Shown here in pieces: positions 31,601 to 43,201 of a DNA stretch of 64,000 bases; position 1 is the stretch's first letter; every line of letters begins with the position of its first letter. A program made the translations under genes and the position numbers. This stretch comes from Pseudoips prasinana (lineage: Eukaryota > Arthropoda > Insecta > Lepidoptera > Nolidae), in contig OX621260.1 in assembly GCA_951640165.1 (NCBI GenBank), positions 20,106,001 through 20,170,000 of the forward strand. Direction: 5' to 3'. Under the pieces are notes generated by a model. That model saw only the letters and a program-made list of their open reading frames with translations. It did no database searches and was not told the DNA's origin.

Positions 31601-31849
31601 TAAGCCACGGGCCGCTCGTGCGATCCGTCATATGCGAATCGATACTATCGGGCATGAAGGCTCTTTGGGCTCGTAACTCCAAAATACGTGGGACGGTTTT
31701 AATACATTACGGGAAACAATGACGTAAGATATCTTGGGTTAAGATGGACGCTGGGTTGAGACCGTATGAATCTTGTTTCAATGAATTTGGCCTATTAACA
31801 TTGGGACATTTTAAAAACCAGTTGGGGATTAATAAAATATTACTGTGAT

Positions 31850-32105
31850 GCTGTATGGCAGACGGCAAAGTATATCGCCATCCCATTTCATCCTGTGGGA
31901 GGCAAGGAAGTTGACCCGAGGGAGTATCTTCCAGAGTACGGACTGCAACGTCTCTCTGTGTATTTTGACCATCATACTGTGATCGCCAACCCAATCTGCC
32001 AAGCCTGGCGATTATGCCATATCCCTCCAAATTATTGACACAACTCCGATGTGTTAATCTTTTGGGGAGGCCTTTGCTCAGCAATGGACGTTAATTGGTT
32101 GTGAT
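31850..32105 (+). repeat. RTE-related LINE tail, family B
   Basis: CATCCCATTTCATCCTGTGG to TTTGGGGAGGCCTTTGCTCA. Confidence 0.6.
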
Positions 32106-32374
32106 GAAGACTGTGATTAACAAATGTAGCCGAATTCGTGGGAAATTAGAAAGAGAATCTATTCTAAATTTTCTCCCGTTGGTAACGTTCCCAGAATACA
32201 ACATTGCCATTACAATACTAATTTGTTGGGCAAAATATTCAATAAGACGTGCAGCTATTTCTTTATTCCATCCCAAAAGGCGCAAATATGTAACCGCTTT
32301 CAAGTATACTATATTTACGCTTCTTGAGGGTCTCTGCTGATAACACAGAAATAAATAAAAACCCATTGATAAGC

Positions 32375-32525
32375 GTGGGCAGTCCCCCTATAAGATGGTC
32401 CGATGATCTTGTGAGGGCCGCGGGAGGTCGCTGGATGCGGATAGCGAAAGACCGTCAATTGTGGAGATCTTTTGGAGAAGCCTTTTTACAGCTGTCGGCG
32501 TCTTTTGGCTGATATGATGATGATG
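32375..32525 (+). pseudogene. RTE-like LINE ORF2 C-terminus
   Basis: Encodes VGSPPIRWSDDLVRAAGGRW, then MRIAKDRQLWRSFGEAF, ending with a (GAT)n tail. This is the usual end of lepidopteran RTE ORF2. Noncoding remnant. Confidence 0.75.
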
Positions 32526-32538
32526 AATTGAAAAGTTC

Positions 32539-32841
32539 CTTTTTTGGGTTCCGTACCCAAAGGGTAAAACGGGATCCTATTACTAAGACTTCGCTGTCTG
32601 TGTCTGTCTGTCCGTCTGTCACCAGGTTGTATCTCATGAACCGTGATAGTTAGACAGTTGAAATTTTCACAGATGATGTATTTCTGTTGCCGCTATAACA
32701 ATAAATATAAATCTAAAAAATAAAATAAAATAAATATTTAAGAAGGCTCCCATACAAGAAACGAGATTTTTTTGCTCGTTTTTATAGATAATGGTACAGA
32801 ACCCTTCGTGCGCGAGTCCGACTCGCACTTGGCCGGTTTTT
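32539..32841 (+). repeat. GGTTCCGTA interspersed repeat, variant 2 (uninterrupted copy)
   Basis: Runs from GGGTTCCGTACCCAAAGGGT to CGAGTCCGACTCGCACTTGG. It provides the empty sites for the MITE and Helitron nested in 42437-43255. Confidence 0.75.
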
Positions 32842-32917
32842 TATTCCTACGCTAAATTAGCTTTCAAATAATCAAGAAACTACATGCATACAGATATACA
32901 AACATTGGCTTCCAGAG

Positions 32918-35887
32918 ACATGGGCGTTTTTGGTTTTGAACGCAAACCGATATTTATCCGATTTCAGATTTCAAAATCGATTTCAAAATCCGTTTTTAGA
33001 AATCCGATTTAGCCTATCGATCTAGCCTCGCAAATTGGCTTGCGTACTTAGATTTCGTTGGAATAATTCATATAGAGATTGCGCGATTTTCCTTCTTGCT
33101 TTAATCTAGGCTTAGGACTAGCAGAAGTTTTATTAAAGACGCGTATTAAAGTACGCGTAAAACTTTTCCGACGCATTTAAAAATCGGCATTTTTACAATA
33201 ATTTCTCGTTTTTTATTTTCTTTGTTTTTTTATTTTTTTTTTGTTTTTTTTTTATTTTTTTTTATTTTTCAACCCTTGTTGGATCCAGGTTTGCGTTTAA
33301 AAACGCAAGTTGTTCTACTTTAGTCGACTTTAACCGACATCTCTTTTCGTTAACGATTAGTCCCGTCTTCGAAAAAAGACGTTCGCACGGAACGGAAGTC
33401 GCCACAATATTGCACTTTGTGCGATAAATTTCGGATAAGTTCGGGTATATTATTTTGTGATCTCGCCACCACTGCGAGGGGCTATTCCAACTACCGTCCG
33501 TTTCTTTTCGAGGCAGCATTTCGTCGTCAATATACATTTGAAGTTCCCGGATAGCCCTTGCTTGAGCGCTTCCTTAGGGTTTATTTTTTTCACCATTGCA
33601 TCGAATTTGTCCCAAGCACTGAGGTTTGGGCAGGGCATTTCTTGTACTTCAGTGCTTGCTTCTAAACTTCTATTATTATTTATAAGGCCAATTATTAATC
33701 CAATAATATATTTTTTTAGTTCTGCGACCGCATTATCATTTTTAAAACACACTAATTTGAACCTTGGGTACCTATGCTCTATGCCCTGAAACCTATCTTT
33801 TATTCCGTATTTTAAACTCCGAAGTACGTCAATCACAGCTCGATTAAATGATGCGTAATATTCTTCTTTATTTAAAAAATCTTCACAAATGTCCTTTAAG
33901 CAGTTGGTCATGACTATGACCATACTTCCTGTAAGATACTTATCTCCACTGATGGAAGAAGTGACCTCTTCAAATGGCTGCAGCACTTTGCATACCTGTT
34001 CCATAATGTCCCAGTCCTCTGAACGTATAGTAGGCCATTCTTTCTCAATAAGAGCCATGCAGTGTTTTACTGCTTCCTTCAGTAAGATGAAACGGCGGAA
34101 CATATAAAATATTGAGTTCCATCTCGTAGGAACTTGTTGGATTAACCGTTTTGGTTCGCCACATCCCGTCATGTTTTTTATTTGATACCCAAGAAGCATA
34201 TCCATGGCATTTGTGCTGCTTTTAAAATGGGCCACTATTTTTTTACATTTTCTTTTAATTCTTCCAATGGTTTTAGAGCCCCTGACACGATCAGATTGAG
34301 GCTATGGGCGTAACAGCCATAATGCTTCCACCCCAGCTCTGTCTCTATTGCTCTGACAATATTTGGAGCATTGTCCGAAATTGCAAAATTCACTTTGTTT
34401 GCTAAATCCCATTCGTCCGTCACTCTCTTTAGTTCCTTAGCCAAATTGACACTAGTGTGATTTTCATTAAGACCTTTACATTCTAAAAGTATTTGTTGTG
34501 GTTCAAAATTTTTATCAATATAATGCACTTTCACGCCAATATAACTTTCAGTCTGTGACGATGTCCAACAATCAGTAGTCAAACACACACTGCTAGCGTC
34601 TAGAGAAGCTCTGGTCTTTACGTCGCTTAATGTAGTCTGGTACAATGCCGGGATCATGGCAGACGATATATTTTTTCTACTAGGCAGTGTGTATCCCGGA
34701 ATGTTTTTCACGAATTTTTTAAAACCTTTGTCTTCTACTATACGGAAAGGTTGATAATCCATTATAAACAATTCTAACAAATCACGATCAACTCGTTTAC
34801 TTTCTTCTGGGGTCATTTTTTTAATAATATAATTTTGCATAGTTCGTTGTCGCTTTCGAGTCGGAATCTGCTCTGTTTTAGGATCTCCTGAACTCTGACA
34901 GTTCTCCTTGGCAGCGCCCGCGGTAGCTACAATCGACCCCCCCGTATCTTTAGACGTACTTGCCAAACACTCCTCAGTCCTAATTTGTGCATTACATCCT
35001 AAATCGGTACTTGTCTTTTGCGCCAAATAAAGTGTTGGGTGAGATCTTTTTAAATGAGCTCCTAGGTTACCCGTTGTAGATTTATATGATATATTTTGAC
35101 TGCAATATTTACACACTGCAACTCCAGGAGCATTTTCTTTTTTGTCAAAATGAGTCCATACCTCACTGGCTTTTCGCGACATTTTCAAAACAAACACTAA
35201 ACTTAAAAAAACTCGGCAGGTAACTTTATTATACAATTCACTAAATCACTAATTATTTATTATTGTCTATTATCTTAACTCTAAAAACGACTCCACTCTA
35301 AATAAATACGTAGGTAATAAAAAATTCACAGTTATGCAATAATGCAATTCACTTGTCTCAATTACGATGCGAAGCGCGCACTTATCACCAAGGTCAAATA
35401 TGCATTAGTATTTAGTTGAAATTACGTAAACAAACATTAGGTATATACTTTCTTCCTAGTTCCGAGAATCATTGAAGCATAAACCAAAATATATCAACGT
35501 ATAATCTCGAAAATGTAGTCTTTAAATACTTTGCAGTAAATATGATATTGATCGCATTGTAATGTTTGGTTACTTATCCGAGAACCGAAATCTAAAGCAC
35601 AAAATTCGCGCTATCCTTTTTACTCCGCTATGTTACGCTTAGTTAGAAAGAGAGAAAGCGAATTTCTAACGAAATCCAACCAAACGCAAACTGGCGATTT
35701 TGCGTTTGGTGATGTGATCCAGTGATTTTATTCGAGTCGATTCGTTTGGTGGTAGATCGTTAGCGTTTGGTTCGGCTAAGTAGATTTTTAAAATCGGATC
35801 TTCAAGTTTGCGAAATCGATACAAATCGATTTGTGTTTGAAATCGGATTTTGAATTCGTTTTGATATAGGTATCGGACGCATGCCTA
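32918..35887 (-). mobile_element. hAT transposon with broken transposase
   Basis: Bounds come from a probable 8-bp duplication, TTCCAGAG (32910-32917) and TTCCAGAC (35888-35895), around imperfect ends ACATGGGCG and TAGGCATGCG. Subterminal regions on both sides are rich in AAATCGATTT and AAATCCGATTT motifs, as expected for transposase-binding sites. The length is about 2.97 kb. The transposase is on the minus strand. Confidence 0.72.
33262..35182 (-). pseudogene. hAT (ZBED-like) transposase, two frameshifts
   Basis: A hAT-superfamily transposase readable in three frames. Segment 1 (35182-34235) starts MSRKASEVWTHF and has a BED zinc finger (CKYC ... HLKRSH), then the first catalytic region TTDCWTSS and the second, ISDNAPNIV, with the CYAHSLNL motif. 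Segment 2 (to about 33570) includes RWNSIFYMFRR and the alpha-helical insertion region. Segment 3 (about 33570-33262) has WWRDHKIIYP and SVPCERLFSKTG, the C-terminal dimerisation domain with the catalytic Glu. The first break is in an A7 run at about 34230, where the frame meets TAG; the second is a one-base shift near 33566-33572. The catalytic residues survive, so the lesions look recent. As it stands, it cannot make a full protein. Confidence 0.9.
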
Positions 35888-36144
35888 TTCCAGACTATAA
35901 ACCACGTTTTTGTTGATCTAATCCTGGTCGACTAAATATAGAATTACTTCGAGTTGCATCTCACTGGTCGCGTGTGGAAGCTTATATTTAGTGTCTTCGT
36001 CATAGTCATAAATAGTATACAAACTTTGATCTACTTTAATAAATTATGCAGATATGTGTATCACATTAATACAGTAGACATAACTAGCTTAGCTTTCTAA
36101 AATAACTTACGACGAAATGTACGAGACAGCGGTTATAATAATAA

Positions 36145-36312
36145 TATTATCCTGGGACATTATTCACACACGGCCATATATCCCAAACTAAGCAGGGCTT
36201 GTACAATGGAAACCAGATAATTGATATACTACATATCATCTGTAAATGCATAATTGTATAGATAATCACACCCAAACTCAGGACAAACAGACATCTTCAT
36301 GCACACAAATAT
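36145..36312 (-). repeat. SINE-A tail, reverse
   Basis: Complement of ATCCTGGGACATTATTCACA and CAAACTAAGCAGGGCTTGTA. It ends at an RTE-like LINE fragment. Confidence 0.72.
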
Positions 36313-36317
36313 ATGTC

Positions 36318-36616
36318 CTGGTGATCCGCAGGCGAACCAAAGTCACCGACATAGCCCGAAGAATTGCAAAACTGAAGTGGCAGTAGGCGGGGCACATAGC
36401 TCGTAGAACCGATGGCCGTTGGGGCAGAAAGGTTCTTGAGTGGCGACCACGAACTGGAAGACGCAGCGTGGGCGGGCCCCCGACATGATGGACCGATGAT
36501 CTTGTGCGGGTCGCTGGAAACTGCTGGATGCGAACAGCGCAAGACCGGCAATTGTGGAGATCTTTGGGGGAGGCCTTTGTCCAGCAGTGGACGTCTTTCG
36601 GCTGATATGATGATGT
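36318..36616 (+). pseudogene. RTE-like LINE ORF2 C-terminus, with stop
   Basis: KVTDIARRIAKLKWQ is followed by a stop, then AGHIARRTDGRWGRKVLEWR, ending GPPT before a second stop. 3' tail GGCTGATATGATGATG. Confidence 0.78.
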
Positions 36617-36709
36617 TACACGAGCGTGATGTAAAGCTCCAGTGTGTCGCACAAGCATGCATTCGAACTATGGCGAGACACAGGACTGTTTTTAGCTCAA
36701 AGATTTTTT

Positions 36710-36922
36710 AAAGACTGCACAATGCGGGCGTAGCATTAGGCAGTCTAATCCCTGTATCGCGGGGTACTTTACAAATATAGAATAAACGGACACAAATAAC
36801 ATCCAGACTCAGAACAACTATTTATGGGCCAAACAAATAGTAGTCCGGCGCGGGAATCGAACTCGGGACACGAAGCGGCGAGGCGACTGTCTTAGCCGTT
36901 GCGCCACACGTGCAGTCATTTG
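36710..36922 (-). repeat. SINE-B, full-length, reverse
   Basis: Complement carries CGGGAATCGAACTCGGGACA and CCACACGTGCAGTC. Matches 22215-22437. Confidence 0.75.
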
Positions 36923-37682
36923 TCGATCTGACGTGATGCACTTCAATAAAAAAGCAACCCCAATTCAAATACAAAGTACCTACTAAATGTATATGTTGCG
37001 TGTGACTCTATTGAGTGCCCTAAAAACAAAATTGGGTCACCTCCCTCCCCTAAAGAGGGAGTAAATTGTAATTTTGTTTCTGCATCCCTACATGTGAAGC
37101 TATATTAAATAAGTGTAATGTTTGATTAACATTCTTTGGTTAGAAAGTTATTAAATTGCAAAATGAACACACATTCCAATTTACTGCAATGCATGTACTC
37201 GTAAATCTTGAGGACTTAGGTAATGTCAGCACTGTGAAATTCACATGCCAAGACACTAGACTTGTAATCTTATTCATTATCTAATAACTTTAAATTAACA
37301 ATTTATATAAACTTATATCAAAGTATGAGACGAAGAATATTCTCTGACCAAATCGAAGACCTATGAAATACTATAATTTGTATGTGCTACCTATTGATAG
37401 GTTTGATGTCGGTGCCAAGCCCTAAGCAAAATAAAAGTTAATATTACAAACAGCTTCCTTACTTCGTGGTGAAATTTCTACTCTAAAGATTAACCTACGT
37501 AAATAAATTTAAAGAACAATGTGAATTAATGTGATACAGTTCATCTGTATCATAAACATATATATAATATTAATACCAGAATGAGTAACTATAGCTACAA
37601 TAAATCATTGTTATTCATATATGTGAATATATTTGTGGCTCTGAAAAACAAACAGGTAAATTATTAATTAGGACACAACGCA

Positions 37683-38255
37683 TCAAAATTTTACTAAGTA
37701 TATTTCGAGATGACAGTCAACGACGCCAAGTCTGCCGGCTTTGGTTGTTTGTGTGCGGCGAGTTCTCAAGAAAGGCCAGGTCAGCAGTACCCTACACCGG
37801 CGAGCATCTATGGATAATACTGAGTTTGTTTCGCTGGGTCTTCTCAGTTGGGGCGCATTGGATCCGGTGGTAGCATTAAAGTTCAAAGTTTTTTATTGGT
37901 AAAAAGTATTTTACAGGTCTATTTAGCGCGACCGTCGTTATTAACACAAGGTCCGTCATAATAAAACACCTTAATATAGACAGAACCATTGACAATATGT
38001 AGTAAAAATATGAGACTTAAACTAGATAATAGAACATAATCTCTTGACAAAAACTTGATACGAGCTAGCTAAATATCATTGCTATAATAAAATAAATTTT
38101 ATAAATGTTTTCATACAATGTGTACTACCTAAATATCTATGTTACTAGAAATAATAATGTATGCAACTATATTACTACAAACATGTTCTGACTATTTATA
38201 AGCGCTTTTTTAAAGTCTACGTAAATAAAAACCTTTTTTATTTTTTTTTATAAAA
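37683..38255 (+). repeat. Family D retroelement 3' end, longest copy
   Basis: Adds 220 bp upstream (CGGCGAGCATCTATGG, GTTTCGCTGGGTCTTCTCAG, GGCGCATTGGATCCGGTGGT), then the 330-bp end. The upstream part is likely the end of a coding region. Confidence 0.7.
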
Positions 38256-38384
38256 TGTCAGTAAACGAGGCAAAAGACCTTTTGCAAATTGCCTTGAAAG
38301 AAGCGAATAAACTATTTATTTTTAAATCTCCCGCCGTAGGGAAAATTAATCCATGTTTCGCAGCGAACTTTAACAACATACCAA

Positions 38385-38512
38385 AAAATACATCCAGACT
38401 CAGAACAACTATTTATGTGTCACCAAAATAGTTGTTATGCACGGAAATCGAACCCGGAACACGAAGTGACGAGGCAACTGTCGTAACTGCAACCACAAGT
38501 GCCGTCTGAGTT
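38385..38512 (-). repeat. SINE-B head, reverse
   Basis: ATCGAACCCGGAACACGAAG and ACATCCAGACTCAGAACAAC; tail missing. Confidence 0.65.
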
Positions 38513-38718
38513 GTTTACAGGTTGAGTAAAGATTAGAAAGTGTTCCTTGTGAGTCTGGAGTTTGAACTAGGTCGATACCTGTACCAATTAAGTCCAGACT
38601 TCCTTCTTATACTAAAATTAGGCGCAATTGAGATAACCATGTAGTTCAGTGCTTTCTTATTTACCAGTATATATTTCAGATGTAATTTATAAGTTTAAAG
38701 AAACATAAATATTTATAA

Positions 38719-38875
38719 TCCTACTTCCCTACTATTATTATAAATGCGAAAGTTGGCGAGAATGGATGGATGTTTGTTACTTTTTCACGCAAAAACTACG
38801 TAACGGATTTTGATGAAAATGTATAGTATTATAGCGTATACGTCCGAATAACACACAGGGGATAATTTATAAAGC
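38719..38875 (+). mobile_element. Helitron-like element, second family, 3'-truncated
   Basis: Starts TCCTACTTCCCTACTATTAT after A and contains the TTTTTCACGCAAAAACTACG body. It is cut at about 38875, where a LINE 3' end begins. Confidence 0.55.
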
Positions 38876-39190
38876 TAAGCAATGTATAAGATTCTATAAC
38901 AAACTTCCCAATGATATTAGAGAATTGTCTACGAATAAGTTTAAAAGAATGATTAAAGCCAAATTGTGTAGCAGGGCATATTACAAAATTTCTGATTATT
39001 TAAGTGATAAAAGTGCTTGGGATTGAGTTGTTCTGAGTCAACACACATGATTGTAATTAATCTTAAGTAAATTTTATTTTAAAAAAGGATTCCTACTGAG
39101 TTTTCTGGCAGTGTTTCTCAGTAGCTGCTACGTCATGCACTGCACGGTAGGGTAAAAAAATATATGACGATTCCACATAAAAGTAAAATT
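38876..39190 (+). pseudogene. CR1/jockey-like LINE ORF2 end and 3' UTR
   Basis: Encodes FYNKLPNDIRELSTNKFKRM ... YLSDKSAWD, stop at about 39026, then UTR with TTTTCTGGCAGTGTTTCTCA and a terminal TACGGAATA repeat. Truncated at 5', where it abuts a Helitron fragment. Confidence 0.75.
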
Positions 39191-39644
39191 TTTACGGAAT
39201 ATTTAATTTTTTTTTTATCTTTATTCGCAAATATAGGTGGATACATGATGTTCTAATCTATAAAATGTGCTAACTATATTTCACCATTTCGGCATGCAAA
39301 TCTTAAAATTAAGTCAAATATAAATTAAGTTTATTGTAATACAAAGATATAGGAATAATACAATAATAATTGGGATAACATAATTAGTACATATAGGCTA
39401 CGGGACATTATTATCCTTTAAAAACTCATTAACCGAGTAATACGCTTTCTCTCTTTGACTTTGACTTAAGCTTAACGCTGGTGAAATATATTTATATAAG
39501 CCGTGTGGTTTCCTGTCCAGGAACAATAACAGGGATACAGCAGGTAGTCGGAAGCAGCGCTACCTGCGTACTATAGCGGTCCCCAACTCGCATGCCAAAC
39601 GCGATGACTACAACCCCTTCAAATAGCAACGTTTTGAAATAATA

Positions 39645-40926
39645 GGTCTTTACCTATGAAATTGCCGTTTTGTATGAAAAAATTTAAACGAATTTTTTTC
39701 ATGAATTTTTTTATTTGTATTAATCGAAGTAATCACCCATGCAATCAATGCATCTTTGCCATCGCAGTGGCAGTTTATTGATGCCCTTCTTAAAGAAATC
39801 AGCTGGACGGGAGGCAACAAATTCTTCAAAGGCATTTTGTACTGCCTCTCGGGTATTGAATTTTTTTCCCGCCAAGAAGTTATCCAAATTCTGGAAAAAG
39901 TAGTAGTCTGTAGGCGCAAGGTCTGGTGAGTAGGGCGGATGACGGAGAGCTTCCAACCCCAGTTCTTGCAACTTGGAGACCGTCTGCTGTGCAGTATGAG
40001 GTCGCGCGTTGTCGTGCAGGAGCAGCGGAGACGAGCGATTGACCAATGCTGGTTGGAGATGCGCCAGCTTCTCCATCATTGTGCTCAGTTCTTCACAGTA
40101 CACATCTGCAGTAATGCTCACCCCGTTTGGTAAGAAGCTGTGATGAATCACACCGGCGCTAGACCACCAAACAGTGACCATCACTTTTCTAGGGGTAAGT
40201 TTTCGTTTAGGGCATTGTTTAGGTGCTGAACCAGGATCCAACCAACTTGCTGAGCGCTTGCGGTTATCAAACAGAATCCATTTTTCATCGCAGGTAACAA
40301 TGCGGTTCAAAATTCCTTCATTTGTGTGTCTGTTGAGCAGTGCAAGGCACGTCTCGACGCGTACTTCGCGCTGGCGATCATTGAGTTCGTGGGGCACCCA
40401 TTTGTCAAGCTTTTTTACCTTGCCAATTTGACGCAAATGGACCAATATTGTTTTGACGCTAACGTCGAAAGCTGCTGCTAATTCAGCCGTAGATTGTGTA
40501 TCATCAGCTTCCACAACCGCCTTTAATTCGTCATTGTCGACCAAAGTCTTCGGACGACCGCGAGGTTCATTTTTCAGGTCGAAATTTCCAGAACGGAAGC
40601 GAGCAAACCAATAACAGGTGGTGCGTTGGTTTGTAGTGTTAGCTCCGTAAACGTCGTTGATGTTGCGTGCCGCTTGTGCCGCGTTGCTGCCACGACGGTA
40701 CTCATATTCCATAATTACTCGAATTTTTAACGTATCCATGATGACGAAAAAGATTGAAATGCGATGAAAATGTAACACTAATCAATAAAGAAATGACTAC
40801 TTTTGGAAAAAAGAATCCATGTTTTTAAAATAAAATTAATTTGAAATTAGAATTCTTAGCCAAACAAAAATTATTTTGATTTGAAATGGCCAGTACTGCA
40901 GAACGGCAATTTCATAGGTAAAGACC
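39645..40926 (-). mobile_element. Mariner transposon, copy 1 (cecropia-like)
   Basis: Terminal inverted repeats start GGTCTTTACCTATGAAATTG and are flanked by a TA duplication (39643-39644, 40927-40928). The element is 1,282 bp with one intact transposase on the minus strand. Its near twin is at 60938-62219, the same length to the base. Confidence 0.95.
39720..40739 (-). CDS. Mariner transposase (D,D34D), intact, copy 1
   Basis: A 339-residue transposase that would bind the terminal repeats and cut and paste the element in the nucleus. Residues 1-110 form the paired-type helix-turn-helix DNA-binding half (GRP linker at 61-63), followed by the WVPHEL signature (114-119). The catalytic Asp residues are D151 in TCDEKWI, D243 in HDNARPH, and D278 in YSPDLAPTDY. 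The last two are separated by 34 residues, as in mariners. The start is placed at MDTLKIR because this matches the usual family length; an upstream ATG would add 13 residues. By general resemblance (IGKVKKLDKWVPHEL, NARPH), it belongs with cecropia-subfamily/Hsmar1-type mariners. There are no stops or frameshifts, and all key residues are present, so it may be or recently have been active. Confidence 0.95.
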   Translation of the reverse strand: MDTLKIRVIMEYEYRRGSNAAQAARNINDVYGANTTNQRTTCYWFARFRSGNFDLKNEPRGRPKTLVDNDELKAVVEADDTQSTAELAAAFDVSVKTILVHLRQIGKVKKLDKWVPHELNDRQREVRVETCLALLNRHTNEGILNRIVTCDEKWILFDNRKRSASWLDPGSAPKQCPKRKLTPRKVMVTVWWSSAGVIHHSFLPNGVSITADVYCEELSTMMEKLAHLQPALVNRSSPLLLHDNARPHTAQQTVSKLQELGLEALRHPPYSPDLAPTDYYFFQNLDNFLAGKKFNTREAVQNAFEEFVASRPADFFKKGINKLPLRWQRCIDCMGDYFD

Positions 40927-40970
40927 TAATATTTGTATTTATCACGCTGCTGGTGAGATGGTATTAAACT

Positions 40971-41345
40971 GACTGCCTCGTTGGTCTAGCGGTAGCGTGT
41001 TCAACCGCAGATAATGCGGTCCTGGGTTCAAATCCCGGATCGGGCCAAAGAGTGATTTTGGGATTTTACCGTAAAAAGAAATTTCTCAGTGTCAGCCCGA
41101 TCTCTGAGAGTTGGCAGTATGACACTCCCGTGCCTCGGAGATCACGTAAAGCCGTCGGTCCTGTACCTGACCTCTTTCCGGTCGTATCGATAGTCGTCCC
41201 ATTGGATCATGAGAGTGATGGAATAGAAAGTGCCCCTGTGCTTCCGCACACACTTGTGCACTATAATATGTCCTGCGCAATTGGCTAGTCTCTATTGAGA
41301 CTGGTCGCCGTGGCCGATATTCGGTCAGCAGGACATTATTATTAA
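40971..41345 (+). repeat. SINE-C, full-length
   Basis: GACTGCCTCGTTGGTCTAGC head, GGTTCAAATCCCGG B box, body to GCAGGACATTATTATTA. About 370 bp. It lies 44 bp from mariner copy 1. Confidence 0.82.
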
Positions 41346-41729
41346 ATTGGAAGGGATATTTTATGATAGCATAATATAGTTCCGTATAAACGTTCGTGGG
41401 AAAAGTGATGTGGCATTGAATCTGTTAAGATTATAGTATCTAGAGAAGTAGTTACAATAACATAACGTATACCACCGTATGTTATTGTTCAGTTGAATAG
41501 GCTGCCATCAATCCTGTGGGTAGTATTACCGCCGATACACAGTCGTATTGTGGTAAACTGACACTCACGTGTTTCCGAGAAGTCTTGTTTGTAAAACATG
41601 ACTGCAATAATAGTCTCCGACAGAAGTACGAACGCTTTCAAATATTGATCGCTATACGTATGTATGTATGGACCAAAAACAAAAATAGCATTATGTTCCC
41701 ACGGGCTGCGGGTTTGAGCCCATTCCTTT

Positions 41730-42015
41730 GACTGCCTCGTTGGTCTATCGGTAGCGCGTTCAAATCCCGGGTCGGGCAAAAAATTGAATTTATGATATTT
41801 CCGTAAAAAGAAGTTTCTCAGTATCAGCCCGATGTCTAGGAGTTGGCGGTATTACAAGCCCTGTAAAGCTGTCGGTTCTGTACCTGACCTCTTTCTGGTC
41901 GTGTCGCCAGTCATCCCATCGGATCACAAGAGTGATGGAATAGAAAGTGCCCCTGTGTTTCCGCACACATTTGTGCACTATAATATGTCCTGCGCAATTG
42001 GCAGGCCTTGTCAGG
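41730..42015 (+). repeat. SINE-C, head deleted internally
   Basis: The tRNA-like head lacks about 25 bases between the two promoter boxes; the body is cut at CAATTGGCAGG. Confidence 0.72.
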
Positions 42016-42400
42016 CCTTTTTTTGATAAGGCAGGGGGAATGCCTGGGCATGCCACCCGCAAAAAGTGTCTACACATGTCAGACTACACGACTAAACCTA
42101 CCTGCCGCGGACTTCTCTTGGCGCCTTATGAAGGAAGCCCCAGGAATGCGCGTACGCTGGTCCAGTGCCTCCTTTTGCGCCTTGACTCTGATGGTCTGGA
42201 TACGTTGCCAGCTCCTGCCAGTCCGGCACAGCGACTGCGCCACAAACAGATCGCTGTCTTCCCGGAGCTGCTAGCAATTGACGGCAGTAGAAGACACTTC
42301 TCTGACTGCCGCCGCCTCAGCTCCGAGGAGGAGTTGGGCTGCTGCTTGAACAACTCTCACACCACTCCCCATACGATAATAAGTGTAAAACTATGAAGAG
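41995..42400. repeat. GC-rich LINE-like fragment
   Basis: CTTCCCGGAGCTGCTAGCAA and CCTGCCGCGGACTTCTCTTG recur at 62950 and 46900 respectively, so these belong to one dispersed family. No intact frame with recognised motif. Confidence 0.5.
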
Positions 42401-42491
42401 CTTCTATATTTTTGCTGATATATGGTGGCATGGTTTTTAGGGTTCCGTACCCAAAGGGTAAAACGACTTACTTTTTTAAACTATTTACTAA

Positions 42492-42720
42492 AGGTCTCTG
42501 CACACAGCGGGCGCGGCGCGGCGGGACGGGATGGCGACGCGACACTGAGGAGTTGTAATACTAGATATTACGGACGACGCCACACAGAGCCGTCCCGCCC
42601 GGTCCCGCTCGACGCGACGGCTCTGTGTGGCGTCGTCCGTAATATCTAGTACATTACAACTCCTCAGTGTCGCGTCGCCGTCCCGTCCCGCCGCGCCGCG
42701 CCCGCTGTGTGCAGAGACCT
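42492..42720. mobile_element. Harbinger-like hairpin MITE, 229 bp
   Basis: Almost the whole element is one inverted repeat (about 100-bp arms) beginning AGGTCTCTGCACACAGCGGG and very GC-rich, flanked by TAA (42489-42491, 42721-42723). The related sequence at 32539 shows the empty site, CTATTACTAAGACTTCG, confirming the TAA duplication. It opens fortuitous reading frames on both strands that I do not consider genes. Confidence 0.88.
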
Positions 42721-42888
42721 TAAGACTTCGCTGTTTGTCTGTTTGTCTCATGAACCGTGATAGGAAGACAGTTGAAATTATCACAGATGATGTATTTCTA
42801 TTGCCGCTATAAGAACAAGTACTAAAATTAATATTTAAGGGGGCTGCCATGCAACAAACGTGAATTTTTTGTTCGTTTTTATAGATAA

Positions 42889-43201
42889 CTAGCTGTGCCC
42901 CGCGGTTTTACCCGCGATCAACTTTATAAATTATGACAGCTCCTCCCCCGTAGGTGATAGCGTGACAATATGTAGCCTATATGTTGATCCGAGTTCTTAG
43001 TAATATTCATGCAAAATTTGAAGTAAATCCATGCAGTACTTTTTGAGTTTAGGCCGGACATACATACAGACAAACAGACAAAAATTCTAAAAACTATATT
43101 TTTGGCTTCGATGTCAATTGTAGATCGCGCCCCAAGTATCCTTTTTCAAAAATATTCAATGTACAGTTTTGACTTTCCTACGATTTTATTATATGTATAG
43201 A
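42889..43201 (-). mobile_element. Short Helitron, copy 5, with empty site elsewhere
   Basis: Same family in reverse orientation. It interrupts TTTATAGATAA|TGGTACGGAA; the uninterrupted form is at about 32786-32810. This confirms A/T insertion without duplication. Confidence 0.9.

Noticed and set aside
39939..40431. Plus-strand frames opposite the mariner transposases
   Set aside because: Shadows of the transposase; identical ones appear in both copies only because the elements are identical.
40974..41050. tRNA gene candidates in SINE heads
   Set aside because: Promoter boxes are tRNA-like, but each head continues into a shared 200-300-bp SINE body and does not fold as a complete cloverleaf by eye.
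42008..42850. Several 70-150-codon frames on both strands
   Set aside because: They result from GC-rich repeat sequence and the hairpin MITE, whose arms translate to the same peptides in both directions.
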